Of a stretch of 64,000 nt of DNA, positions 1-11,993 are shown one piece after another (position 1 is the first letter of the stretch; every line of letters starts with the position of its first letter). Source of the stretch: Ehretia macrophylla (taxonomy: Eukaryota > Streptophyta > Magnoliopsida > Boraginales > Ehretiaceae); assembly GCA_037974665.1 (NCBI GenBank), contig CM075773.1, forward strand, positions 63,208,763 to 63,272,762. Reading direction: 5' to 3'. The notes under the pieces are model-generated. The model had not been told where the DNA came from. It worked only from the letters and a program-made list of their open reading frames with translations, and ran no database searches. Made by a program: the position numbers and the translations under genes.

Positions 1-2580
1 TATTTTTTTCTTGATTCTCAATAACTTGTATTGTTCTTTTCCTTTTTTTTTTTCTTGAATTTGATTAGTTGTGCATCTTGGGTTACCATTTGTGCCAAGT
101 TATCTTGGGCAGACTAGAAATTTGGAAGATATGATTTGAGGTGTGAATTATGCTTCTGCCAGCACTGGAATTATTTTCTCAATCGGTTTTCAATTTTGAA
201 TTGGTAACACTGTCTTCTAATTTGTTCCGTTTAAACTATCATCATCGTTTAGTCATAGTTGTTACTTTATCAGTACTTAATCGGCTGCAATTTGCTCATG
301 ACTAGATTGATCTGTTTCAGAGGAAGAACTAATTTAAGATTTGTCAATAAAGTAGATTAATAGGACATTTATGAAAATAATTAAAGATTTATTAACTTTG
401 ATGTCTTTCTATATAGCACTTAATCCCTAAACATTTCTCTCTGGCTACGACAAAAATGTAGCAAAAATGACAAGACAAGTGAAAGAGCCAGCGACTGACA
501 CATGCCAAAGCTGGTCAGAATATGGACAAAGTAGGCACCAAAAAGTCCAAATTATCCTTGATATTTAGATTTAAAAGATGTGCAAAATGATTGGTGTTGA
601 CATATAAATAAAAAGATAAATATCATTCCATTCTCCTGTAAAACCCATATATATCAACCCGCCCCCCTGTGTTAGCAAAACTATCAAAAATTCCAACCCT
701 CCCTCCGTCTCTTTTAAACTAACGCCGTTAAAAAATTTAGTAAAATGACATTTTTACCCTTATATTGTACAATTTTTTTCTCTTTTTTATTCTCTCTCAT
801 CCCGTTCTTTTCATCCAAAAATATTTTAAAAAAAAAATCATCATCTTCCTAACCTCACCCCTCCCAACCCCCCATCCCCACCGTCAACCACTCAGCCCAC
901 CACCCCATACCCCACACCCCAGACCCCATACCCCGTTAGCCACCTTCTACCCCTTCACCCTACCCCCTATCAGCTCCACCCAGCCCACCCCATCCCACTT
1001 CAGCACGCCCATCCTGCCCTACACCCCCATGTCTGCACCCCCAACCCTTTCCTAGAAGTCAAGTTTGAACACGACAAAAATCGGACAGAGTTTCCCATGT
1101 ATTACGGACATTCCAACACTTGTACAATTATGCTCAAAGCCAACAACAAATACACAAGACAACTTCTTGAAACTCTGTTTATGCATATCATGTTAAACAC
1201 AACATTTTTCCATAATAAGTCTATACAAACCTAGCAACATTTACAATTCCAAGTCCAAAAGTAAGCTAAATGTGCTTTAGTTACATTTCCAATGTAGTTC
1301 ATAAACTTACAACTAGCTCATTTAATTTCTACAAGTCAAAAGCTATGATCCAATATGTGCACAATGAAACTTTGTTGCAAAATGAGCTATACAACTTGCA
1401 AAACATCATAATCCACATTCCTAGATCATAGCCAAAACACATGCCAACCTTTTAAGGAAACAAGCAAATTATCTTCAATCTTCTTCTTGAGGGGCTATTT
1501 CAGCTTCACCTTCACCTGAATTTGTTGAATAAATGGGGTGATCAACCACTAGCTCAGTGAGGGGGGTACGGGGAGGCTTTTGAAAACCTTTTCATGATGC
1601 ACATATGCCAAATAACATGTATAAAAGCAATAAATATACATTAAGTAGGCATTAGACAATAACAAGAAGCATGAAAGCACTCAATGAAGTAATATAAAAC
1701 TATATAAACACTCAAGTAAAGGATACGATTTCATTCCAACCTTATCACTCCCACTTCTTTCTCATTTGCGATTGCGATGTAGATAATCCCTTATATCACT
1801 AGTGGGTATACTCCAGATGTATCTCAAAATCCTACGATCTAACACCACAAGGCCTTTACCGACCAAGCGAGTAAGGGAATAGGTCGTGGAGGTCATGTAA
1901 CTACTGGCAAGCCCGCTGCCGCCCAGTGGAGACACAACACAACCGTGTCTCGATAAAAGATTGCAACCTTACGATATCACGCATTCAATCATTAAAACAT
2001 TCATTCAATGAGCACTTAAAATGAGAGGACAACAAAGTAGGTTGCCCCTCTCACATTAGAATAAGCAATATCACTCCATAATCATTAATAATCAAAGTAC
2101 AAACACGTATGAAATTATATCCACTTAAGCATTCCTTTAAGACATTCACTTGCATACACATATATTTTACCCATTTTCCAATAGCTAGAAGCTTGCTCGG
2201 GAGTACCTTTAAGTTTAGTAACAATTTAAGCATCCAGTTAACTAGCAACAAAAAGAAAGTAACATTCCACTTGAAATCCAAAGCTAGAAAATGCTGGAAC
2301 TATTGGAAAATGCTGAAAAATACTGTTCAGCCGCGAAACCACCCCAAAAAGGCTAAAATTTTGACCTTTTAAGCCTTATTTGCATGAATTTACATATATG
2401 TAGGTGTTGAGCAATTCGATTGAGCCAAGAATAATCATTCAAGCATTTTATCAAACACATAAACTACATATTATGCAACATACTACACAACTAGATCATT
2501 TACATAAATTTCTAACTACCAAGAGTTCTAATACATAAATTCTTGCAATAAACATTCTAGAACATGATTCCATAGCTAAG
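1..2580. repeat. Copy C of a thrice-present segment (partial, cut by window edge)
   Basis: This stretch aligns nearly base for base with about 13150-15693 (block A) and with 34320-37186 (block B). Shared marks in the same order are a poly-T/AT-rich start, the phrase cttgggttaccatttgtg, a C-rich tract and a gypsy-type LTR relic. The match to block A stops at 2580, after ccatagctaag. Copy C goes on into more of the same LTR-like sequence, whereas block A jumps to unrelated DNA. Copy C looks somewhat more different from A and B than they are from each other. The left end is the window edge, so its true extent is unknown. Confidence 0.85.
853..1043. repeat. C-rich low-complexity tract (copy C)
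   Basis: The plus strand is dominated by runs of C broken by A and T, such as cccaccaccccatacccc. The equivalent tracts lie at 14020-14190 in block A and 35843-36110 in block B. The open frame across it reads as proline, histidine and threonine repeats and is an effect of composition, not a gene. Confidence 0.8.
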
Positions 2581-3330
2581 TCTACCATACCATAATATAA
2601 CCATAACCTACATCTTAAACAACATACAAAATTTTTAACTTTCTAAAGCATTTTGCACAAGTTCTTTGCATTGATCATGTTAATATGAAATTTTATTGCT
2701 TAAACCATCATTTCCTAGCATTCACATAAACTTACCACTCTTTAAACTACAAGAAAATACACAAATACATCAACCCCTGGCCTTATTCTTGTAGAGAAAG
2801 CACAAAAGAGCTAGAAATTGAGTCAGAAAACAAGATTTCCCTCATTTTTCTTCTTTTTCCTTCTCTCTTCTTCCCTCACAGTTTTGCCCTAGTTGTTTGC
2901 TTTCTCTTTTTTTTTTTCTGTTATAACGATATCTCACATCTCTCTCTTATCTTCTTTTTATTTCTTTTATTTTGTAAGATTTTATGACTTTGTTTGGCTT
3001 AGATAGAAAGTTCTAGTGTTGCCACATGTTAATTGCTAGCTTAAAATAGCTTATGTACCATAATGCCCTTATCATGCTTATTACTTTGTATTCTACTTTC
3101 TAACTATCATTAATTCTACTTACTTTTAATGTAGTATAGGCACATAATGATTCAAATAACAAGAACAAGTCGATTAAATGCAATTCTGTTATCTTTGTTG
3201 ACGAAAAGGTAAGGAGGGAATACGTATGTTTAGTTTCACAAATCATAAGGAGGTATTATGCAATTTTTAGACCACATGTGGGTATTGTGTAGTGTCAAAA
3301 AAACATAGCAGGGTCTTGTGTAGTTTACCC
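1045..3330 (-). mobile_element. Ty3/gypsy-type LTR relic (copy C)
   Basis: Noncoding sequence with the layout seen in the other long LTRs of this window: ctcagtgaggggg near 1553, a tactccagatgta box near 1808, gcaagcccgctgcc near 1908, then AT-rich DNA. The same three boxes occur at similar spacing in the element at 16968-23916, whose orientation is fixed as minus by its primer-binding site. I infer the same orientation here. No clear LTR ends, primer-binding site or polypurine tract are visible, so this is a fragment. Confidence 0.5.
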
Positions 3331-5016
3331 TTACATTTTTGTGGTTCCATAATTACAAATTGAGTCCTAAAGTTTTTTTTTTGGATTTAAAGGGAGGTTT
3401 AGACCAATATTACATGACATACAAATGATATTACATATGTTGAAAATCTATTTAGGGATCTCTTGCATACAAAGTGAGAACCATACCACTAAAGCAAATG
3501 CCGGTAATTGAGTCCTGAAGTTGTTAAAAAGATTATACACGCTCCCAATCCCAATTTTGTTTTAACTTAGATAATAGTGTGATTAAATTATCATATTATT
3601 ATTTTTCCTAAAAATTGTACAATAACCCATATCTTTTTAAAGATTACACTTTACGGCCTTCTCATTTTTTTTTATATATATTGTTTTTGCTTCTTTTTCT
3701 TTTTCATTTTCTTTTCCCTCTTCATTTTCTTTTCATTATCTAATAAGACACACATCAATATGCACACATACCAGCAATGTCTTCGGATTGCTTTTGCACT
3801 TTGAACTGTTTTTGTACTTTGAATATGACAACTGGACAAAGCCATCAAATTCCTTAGGATGCTATGTGAACCGCTAAAGTATCTTAATAAATCCGATCAT
3901 GAAATTGTCATGCTTTGTCACAACGACCAGCAATTTGGAGCTAAAATTTGGGTCAACTTGATCAAAAGCCCCCTAAAAGCAAGAGGTCTGAAGATCAAGA
4001 AGCTCTAATGATGAAATCTTTTGAAGCTTTTTCAAAAAAAAAAAGAACAAATTTTTCTTTTGCAAATATCAAACTAGGGAATTATTTTCCAACAAAAATG
4101 ATGATCAAGAATGGGCCAAAAATGAAAATTTTAAAAAATCTGTGCTTGGGTGGATTGTTTTGAGTGCAAATTTACAAAGAGTGTAGTGGAAACAACGAGA
4201 CAATTTACAAATGGTAATTAATTGGCGAGGAATTAGTGGAGAGAGGTGATTTTTTGCTTCATTTTCCTAGGTTAGCCAATATTGCTCATTTCAAAGAGAG
4301 TGTTAAAATGGCATTCCGAATTTATCCACCGGCCTTTTGAGTTTTTGGTAAAAATGTCAATAAAGAAGAGAAAAGAAGAGGAGAAGTAGATTTAGAGCCG
4401 TTGGCTAAATTAAATTCACTTAATGAAGAGAGCTATACGTCCAATTATAAAATATTATCACTTAATTGATATTTTGCTCTTCGAAAATGTCTTAAAAATG
4501 CTAATAATGTCACCTTTCCAAGCTATGAACTAAAACATGTTAAACTTGTGATGGTGTCCCGTGTTAGTGAAAACAATTGCCGCTTTGAAATGAAAGTTAT
4601 TTCTAAGACATTTGCTTTGCTCGTTTTTGTATAATAAAGTTTTTATCATATAGTAAAAAAGTTAATATTTAATACATAAATTCTTACTATATAAAAGAGA
4701 TGATAAAAACATCACATGGGTGATATAAAAGATTACTCCTAGTTAAACTGTAAAATTTGTTAGAATCAAGGGACGAATATGGAATTGATGATATATTAGG
4801 TATTTGATAGGGATACCATTAGAGTAACTTAATTTGCTCATATTATATTTCAATAGAAGCGTAGAATAATTTTGAGAATAATTGACAAGGTATTCGTTTA
4901 TAATTTTTTATGTTAGTCATTATTTCATTTATGATCTAACACCCCTATACTGTATTTAGTTAGTCCTAGAATTTGATAATAGGTAATTATTAACCTCACT
5001 GGGTAGCTTTGGGTAA
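3331..5016. other. AT-rich intergenic DNA, no gene recognised
   Basis: The sequence is AT-rich with A and T runs and only short frames, the longest about 71 codons at 3948-4163. That frame is lysine and phenylalanine rich and resembles nothing I know. I see no terminal repeats or conserved domains. It is probably decayed repeat DNA. Confidence 0.4.
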
Positions 5017-5439
5017 TTGATAAGGGTGGAAAATATTGGTCCACCTGAGCTCAATAATCTGATCTCAAGCTACCTGACCTGCAAAACAAAGGAAGGAACT
5101 GCGGGAGTGGTGGCCCGTGTTTCCTCTCGGGTGTTAGAATGATTAGTATGTCCGAGCTCAATGACTGGTGTGCGGACTATTTATACTAACATTGATTACA
5201 GGCAACAATTAATGTCTAATGCTGCCCGACCTGTTCATGCCTGCCCGAGTTCAATGTCCAGCGGATAAAATTATTGTCTAGCGGAGAAAACTGTTGTCCA
5301 AGAGTTAAAGTTGGGTATTGCCTTTATGTCATATTAGAAGTGACTGCCATGATGAGGAAACAGAGTGGTCAGGCATGGGATAGGTTGCTCCACCACGGGT
5401 AGGAACAGCCTGCCTTGCTAGGGTTTACACCCCTATCAA
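5017..5439. mobile_element. Possible 423-bp MITE with terminal inverted repeats
   Basis: The left end reads ttgataagggtggaaa and the reverse complement of the right end reads ttgataggggtgtaaa, a match at 14 of 16 positions. Both sides are flanked by TAA (5014-5016 and 5440-5442), which would suit a PIF/Harbinger-type 3-bp target duplication. The TIRs do not start with the GG usual for that superfamily, so the class is uncertain. The inside is visibly richer in G and C than the flanks and has no coding frame. Confidence 0.4.
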
Positions 5440-8400
5440 TAATGAAATCTTTATTTGGAATAGGTTTTTTTTAGCATTTATCCTATTTTTGTCTTAAATA
5501 ATAATAAATATAAAATGATATAGAAAGTGTATACTGAAATCCGAGATGGTATAATTAGCTAATTTTTGGAAAACAATGTAATTCGGTCTTTGCGTTAACT
5601 ATACATTATAAATATTTTAACCATTACCAACAAAAGAAAGCGTTTACGTCTTAGCACAAAAAAAAAAAAATTCTATTAATTTCTTACATATGATAATTCT
5701 ATAGGGCAATGCCATTTGTAGGGCACTTTCGTCAAGTGCACGATAGATATCATTATAAGAAAATTATGTGACATGAGGAGGAGGAGAGAGATGAAGTCCA
5801 AAGTGTCCCCTTCATTGGCTCAATTGGGCTAATTAACCTTGGGCTTCAATAGACCCCTTAATAGTTCATGCATGATTTTTCTTTTTTCTAATTAGTTCAT
5901 GCGTTATTTGTTTTCACTAAAATATAACGAGGGTGTAATTATGGTCAAATATTAGGACATACAATGCATTGGATCTTAAATGATGGATCTAGTCTATCTT
6001 TTGGAGGTCTATTTTAAATTTCCTCCTTTATTTTTGAAGAAAGATAAAAGAGATGAATCAACTCTCGGATTGTTGTTCCCTTTCTCAAGTGTCTTCTATT
6101 TAAAGCATTACAATAGATAAATCATCTCTAGGACAAAGTGTTTGTATTTTTCACTCAATTAGCTTTGGATCATCAGTATTATAGCAAATAAAGAAAAGCC
6201 ACTGCCTACTGCGTATTCGATTTCAAATATATATAGTTATAGGCCGCGGTCTAGAATCAACATGTCAAAATAAAAGGAATAAAAAATTAGCTATTATTAT
6301 AAGCCATGGTTAAGAAAACTGCCTCCTATAATGTCCAAGAAAACATAATAAACAAAAGCACTTTTTATGCGCTATGTTTATTTATTTAAGGGAGGTGTAA
6401 ACTATTTACATCATTTAAGATGTTATACACAAAACACGATCTCGAAAGCTCTCGTATCTAAAATGAGAATCATATTACTAGACCAAATGACTTATGGCAT
6501 GTTCAATTTTTGTAATTTCAACTCTCTCTCTCTCTCTCTTTTTGGTTATAACATTCTAATAATACTATGCATCAAAAGTGATAGAAACAATCCAGAATGA
6601 AGTGCAACTGTATAAAGTTAACATTAGCCAAAATGCAAATCCAACAAACTGTCAAAAGCAACTTAGAAGTAAGTGTAAATGTTAATATTACAATGCTTGC
6701 TTCTTTTATGAATAAAAGCAAATTAGATAGATATCAAAAAGAAGATTTTGGAACATCGAGATGGTTGGAATCTGAATGCGACAGTTGATGAGTTTATCAC
6801 CAGAGGTGTATGGAATCGGTCAGTTAACGCTGCTTGATGTTCTGATTGAAAACAAATTAATAGGGCCATGCTCAGTGGCAAAGCCAGACACTAAGAGTTA
6901 AAAGGCAATATGTGGCAGAATCAGTAACAGAGATCAGGGATACCGATTTACACAAATTTGTTTTATATAAATTACAAAAAAAGCTATTGACTTTGTGCTT
7001 AGAATCCTCAATTTGATGATAAGAGATTACAACATTTAAAAATAAAAAATTTATGAGTATTCAAATTCGAACTGTTTAATTAAAGACACAAAATAATTAA
7101 TTAAGATTAAAAAAGAATCTAAAACTCATTCACAAAGTTAAAATTGAAATAAATGTACAATTAAACTAGAAAAGTTTAACTTAAAAATGTTAAAAATATT
7201 CTAAAAATAAATGAATTGAAATTCATACACAATGATAAATACAAATAGTCTTTCAAATATAGAAAATAAATTAAAAACTTATTTAAGAATAAGAGAATAG
7301 AAATCGAAAATGAAGAGAGAAAAACAAGAGGAAATGGAAAAAAAGAAACATAAGAGGGTATTAAAAAAAAAAGACATTTTTTTCTTCAAATTTCATGCAT
7401 CCTCTCACCTCCACTTGGCTCCACCAATGGCCATGCCAGTTTGAGTGAGTATGCGTTAAAAAAGTCAATTTCTCCCCTAAGACACCCAAAATAAGGGCCC
7501 GAACTTCTAAATAACGACTCTCTTTTTTACAATATTGAAGAGAATTTAGGAGGAATTCTTCCGAGCATAAATAGACAAGACAAAGTTACTTAGCAGCTTA
7601 GATGGTTACTTCTCAGTTTCCTCTACATGGAATCTTATCAGGCCAAGATGCAATCCTGTGTACTGGTCCAAAATCATATGGGTCAAGTATCACATATTCA
7701 AGTAGAGGCAGATTCATAATTTTTGTTAGCGGGAGTAATTAATTTTTTAAAAACTAAAATACATAGATATATATCTATTTTTTTTTTTTTGAAAAATACA
7801 TAGAATTTTTAACATTTTTTTTAAATTAGTAGAGACTGCAACCCCCACGATTCCCCATGTGGATTTTTCCTGTACCCAATCATGTGTTTTTGTGCATGGC
7901 ATGCGTGGCTTGATAAGTTACCACCAACTTTTTTTTCCACTTGTTTCTTGAGGAATCCCAATTGACCCCGAATGCGTTTTCTGTCACTAAGGATTAGAGA
8001 CCAGATCATTTGTTTCTCGAATGTGAATTTTTCTAAAGAATTTGAAGGAAAGGGGCAGAACTTACCAAATACAAAGCCAATTTGTGAAATTGGGACCAAA
8101 TCACTACATGATCATCCTCAATTGTGACAACAAGGCGTATCGGAATACAACACTCAGACTGTTCTTTTCGTGCTTCTATTTTTCCACTTACGAAAATAAA
8201 GGAATTTAAGATATCTATCAAGTAGGGCACCAAGTGAGGAACAACTATTTATAAAGATTCAACTTGGGACCAAGTACAAATTATACACTACTCTTCGTTC
8301 CTGGTTCTCCTATAGCCGGATCCTTTGGAACCACAAGAATTCTTCGTTTAGAGGATTCTAACTCAGCAATGAAAAGTTTAGGAACAATGCTAACAATAGG

Positions 8401-8908
8401 GATATTTGTAGAGCATGGAACTTTAAGGATGTCACTAGATGCTCATTGTTATAGTAACTGAGTAAAAGGTTATCAATGTGGATTCCGTTACTTTTTATAT
8501 ATTTTTGCAAATAATATACAATCTTACTTCCCTAAAAATGCACTTTATGTTACATGCGATCTTTTCTCTGGAGGGACTTATCTTAGGCTATATACGAATA
8601 CAGTTTCAAAACATGACACAAAGTCAAATTAGAGTTCACAAAGTCGACTCCTTCAAACTTTTTCTCAGCTACATGGTTAAAAAACAAGTTCTTTAATACA
8701 TAAAAGAGCCTAAGTGACCAAACAATTAGATTGGAATCGTCGGGTAGCAACTGATGTAATAGGATATTTTGAGTTCTAACCACGGTTTCAGCCTCTATTG
8801 TTTCCCAAAGAAAATAAAAAAGGGTCTCTTAAAGTTGTAACATTTAATTGGCATGCCAGAACAAGAAAGAACAAAGGGTATGGAAACTCAAACATGCCAT
8901 TTTTTTTG
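5440..8908. other. AT-rich intergenic DNA, no gene recognised
   Basis: Frames of 60-92 codons occur (for example 6367-6600, 7821-8099 and 8264-8461), but none shows a domain, codon bias or splice pattern I recognise. A short (CT)n microsatellite lies near 6524-6541. 7000-7400 is very A-rich. The right edge at 8908 is the breakpoint of the NAC-bearing duplicated block. Confidence 0.4.
6524..6541. repeat. (CT)n microsatellite
   Basis: An uninterrupted run of about nine CT units followed by T residues, in AT-rich noncoding DNA. Confidence 0.8.
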
Positions 8909-9449
8909 TATCCACTTATATTCTACCCCATCCCTCATTTTTCTGAAAAAAGAAGAAGAAAGGAAAGAGTAAAGAAAACCAATAAAAGAAATTGTGATTT
9001 CCATATAAAAGAATGTCTATTTGTATGCAATACTACTCTTTGTGCTTTCAATTGAGGTACGAGTGAATATATTTGTGGTGCTTCCATCGCTATTCTATTT
9101 AGGAAATACGTCCTCATGATATGTGGCATCATAGAAGGGCTCACGTGACGCGACAGTAGGTCTCTCATGCTCAAAAGATCGTTTTAAAGGGTAACCTCTC
9201 TATTTATGTCTCAGACAAGTTATTTTATATGACTAACTGATAATTGGGAAGCTTTGGTGATGATTCTGCATCTTTTGTGTAGGAGAATATCTGTGAAAAA
9301 TAGATTCTTAGCTACTATTGTAATTGGTTTATGGGTCAATATGGCAGCTGAATCTTATTCTGCATTAGAACACATTAGCATCGAGCTGAAATTTTATTTA
9401 ATACACATCTGCTGAAGCTTTTATTGTTTTCAGTGATAGAACTTTTAAT

Positions 9450-9585
9450 CTATCAGAATTCACAGGCTAAATTGGTGAAAACTAAAAGCAATCCATAAAC
9501 TCCAACAGTATCAGAGAACAAAATTGACAACACAATTGCATTTGTAAGGAGAGTAAACCAAATGTACTAAAAACTGATCAAGTAA
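9450..9585. other. NAC 3'-flank segment with a diverged relative at 47643-47775
   Basis: This noncoding stretch, downstream of NAC copy A, is repeated closely at about 30585-30720 in block B. A more diverged version lies at 47643-47775. Shared pieces include ctatcagaatt, aaagcaatcc and agtaaaccaaatg in the same order. Confidence 0.65.
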
Positions 9586-9940
9586 GTACTTTATGAAACA
9601 AAACTTTCTGAGTTTGTAATATTTATGAAGAAATACACAAAATTAGATTTTGTATTTAAAAGCAGCTGAACCCTTAATTAGGCTGCCTACGTACTTTGAC
9701 ACCAAGTGATATCAAAGATCAAGCTGCACGTAGTTCTATAATTTACATCGGAAGATCATATACTATAAAAATTCTATTACAATTTAGCACTCTTCGTTTC
9801 TTCATCACTGATTGTTCCTTAAGAAGCTTGACAATTTGAAGCACATCAACAAGTTGTGGAGAGATCTTAATCAGCAACTGGGCTCCAATGAATCCCGAAA
9901 CGATTCTGGCATGAAATTTGAAGTGTGAAGCTCTGCCGAG

Positions 9941-11284
9941 CTAAAAAGAATCTGCCTCAGGGATATCACCTAAAAATATGCCATTCATAAAGGACATATT
10001 TTCTTCATCATGCTCTTGCAAACGTTCATATTCTACAGTAGAACTCTCTATGTCTCGCAGGAACTCAAGATTTGCTGCAGAAGCGTGAATATGCTCCACA
10101 TTGGTTTGAACGGCTTCTTCCATGGAGCTGGTGGCAATTCCATTTGAAATATGATCAGCCTTCGCATTGCTATCAATATTCTCTGCAGGATCATCATCAT
10201 CATCATCATTATCTTGCAATCTTTCAGAATGCTGGAGGCCTTGAGGCATAATAGGATTTGCTGCAGAAGTATCAATATTCTCTGCAGGATCTGCAATAGG
10301 ATGCTGTAGGTCCTCAGGCACGTAAGAATTCATTGCAGAAGCATCAACATTCACCATATCGTTTTGAATCAATTCTTCCATGGGTCTGGTGGCAGTTTCG
10401 TTTGCAGCTTCCATTACTCCATTGTTCATGTGTACCTCTGCCTCTGCTTGTGACCCATTATTAGCGTACCAAGGCAATTGAGGCAACTGTTCTAGAGACA
10501 TGGTCGAGTCCACTCCGAATGATGCCGTAGCCCAAAGATTTCCTTGTACCATATCTGTATCGACACCAATTGTAACATGATGCTCACCCGGAAAACTCCA
10601 TCGTGGTGTCTTCTCTTCTTGGGGAATATAAATCTCCTCTCTCGACTTTCTCTTGCCCAAATCTTGAGTATCAGCTTCTGATACAAGTATGATTTCAGAA
10701 TTTTCTTGTTTCTTGAAGTTTTTCGATTCGTCCTTTGTAATTCTGCAAACAACATAGTCCGTGCTTCCAATGCCTATCAAGCCATCATCCGAAAGAGAAT
10801 ATTCATGCATAATCCAATGCCCTTTTCCATCAAAATCTTTCTTAGTCGACTTAAACGTGAACATCCTTTTAGAGCCTATTTTGGTTTTCGTTTTCCCTTT
10901 CACAATATCTTTTGGCGCCGTATGTCCATGCCATTTGCCACAGCCGCCTGTTCGAATAACGTTCTTATTACCCTGCCTCCCAAGCTTCGACAATTTAGTA
11001 AATACATAGATAGTCTTCTTAACCTTGCTCGAATCATCGTCATCATCAGTAACTAGGATGTTCCAAGGATCATTCTCGGTAAACAAATCCCAAGGATTTG
11101 CTTTCTCCCCGTAAAGATCTCTTTCAACGATCCCCTCCAAAGGCAATGGCTTCCTCAAAATCCTTCTCCTCAGGAATGATAGAAGCAATTCTTGATCCGA
11201 AGGCATGAATAGAAAACCTTCAGGAATATGAACACTACTGCTGTTCATCTTTACTATTCCTATATTATCACCAACAAATCTCAC
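9941..11284 (-). CDS. NAC-domain transcription factor, copy A (intronless, 447 aa)
   Basis: Predicted DNA-binding transcription factor acting in the nucleus. The NAC domain spans about residues 19-186: subdomain A around IPEGFLFMPSDQELL (20-34), the C-like part around CGKWHGHTAPKDI (115-127), D ending in WIMHEYSL (157-164), and E at YVVCRITK (177-184). A basic KRK at 211-213 may be a nuclear signal. The tail is acidic, with six consecutive Asp and repeats built on ASAxNxxxPxxLQH, and may activate transcription (inference). Two points are odd. Most NAC genes have introns within the domain, and this one is a single open frame. The usual WKATG core is replaced by KWHGH. The first ATG is used; M13 is an alternative start. 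It is 96 percent or so identical to the protein at 31075-32457. No close named orthologue is recognised. Confidence 0.88.
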   Translation of the reverse strand: MRFVGDNIGIVKMNSSSVHIPEGFLFMPSDQELLLSFLRRRILRKPLPLEGIVERDLYGEKANPWDLFTENDPWNILVTDDDDDSSKVKKTIYVFTKLSKLGRQGNKNVIRTGGCGKWHGHTAPKDIVKGKTKTKIGSKRMFTFKSTKKDFDGKGHWIMHEYSLSDDGLIGIGSTDYVVCRITKDESKNFKKQENSEIILVSEADTQDLGKRKSREEIYIPQEEKTPRWSFPGEHHVTIGVDTDMVQGNLWATASFGVDSTMSLEQLPQLPWYANNGSQAEAEVHMNNGVMEAANETATRPMEELIQNDMVNVDASAMNSYVPEDLQHPIADPAENIDTSAANPIMPQGLQHSERLQDNDDDDDDPAENIDSNAKADHISNGIATSSMEEAVQTNVEHIHASAANLEFLRDIESSTVEYERLQEHDEENMSFMNGIFLGDIPEADSF

Positions 11285-11993
11285 AAATCACTCTCTTGAT
11301 GTCTATAATACCTCAATAACTCACAATCTTAACTAGGTTTTGTAATGATGAATATTGTGCGGCTAGCTAGATTGGCATACACATATTAGTATAACTGTAA
11401 CTTGTGATGCAATCTAGTATAATGCATTAGGAAACACTATACTCACACAATGACTCAAATTCTTACACGGGCGGTTTGTTAATTATAAGCATTTCAGAAT
11501 CCTATCTCTGATTAACTTCTTCTTGTCTAAATTCATTCATAATTTGATACGCAAAACAGTGAAGAACCAAGAACAGATTCAATTACATGAATGTTTACAA
11601 ATTATGCATAACCAACCGGAGGGCATTTTCGGGTTTTCGATCTTAAATTCAACTGCCACACCATTACCCTTCAATACACAAATACAAACTCACCCACGCA
11701 CCTAACAAATTCCCATGGCCTACACAATTCTCTGTCGACTATCTTGGTGATTTGGTTTATGTATCTAAATTTAGACCCTATTCTATGTTTTGTTTTCTTG
11801 AATGATTATTTCTATTTATTTCCTTGATTGAATTCACTATTTGATAGAGTTTTATTTTCTTGATTGAATTCACTATCTAATATGTTTTTAACTTCTTTTT
11901 TTTTTCTTGATTTTCAATAACTTTTATTGTTCTTTTCCTTCTTTTTTTTGTGAATTTGATTAGTTGTGCGTCTTGGGTTACCATTTGTGCCAA
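11285..11993 (-). promoter_or_regulatory. NAC copy A upstream region (putative promoter)
   Basis: About 700 bp upstream of the NAC start codon is conserved in block B (32458-33172) with few changes, so both copies kept the same proximal upstream DNA. I see no unambiguous TATA box at a convincing distance. The distal part from about 11800 is the AT-rich direct repeat that flanks the LINE fragment. This is a promoter by position only. Confidence 0.35.
11800..11993. repeat. Left direct repeat (about 190 bp) flanking a LINE fragment, block A
   Basis: From tctatttattt through ttgattgaattcactattt to gggttaccatttgtgcc, this matches 13058-13246 with small differences. The pair brackets the LINE-derived fragment. 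The same arrangement is kept in block B (about 32975-33172 and 34228-34422). Confidence 0.75.

Noticed and set aside
765-1055. 96-codon frame rich in Pro, His, Thr and Ser
   Set aside because: It lies across the C-rich low-complexity tract and is not kept open in the equivalent tracts of blocks A and B.
8264-8461. 65-codon frame just left of block A
   Set aside because: No recognisable domain, no splice context, not duplicated with the NAC block.
10706-11056. Plus-strand 116-codon frame opposite the NAC gene, also present in block B (31879-32229)
   Set aside because: Antisense shadow of the conserved NAC coding sequence; no domain and no independent evidence.
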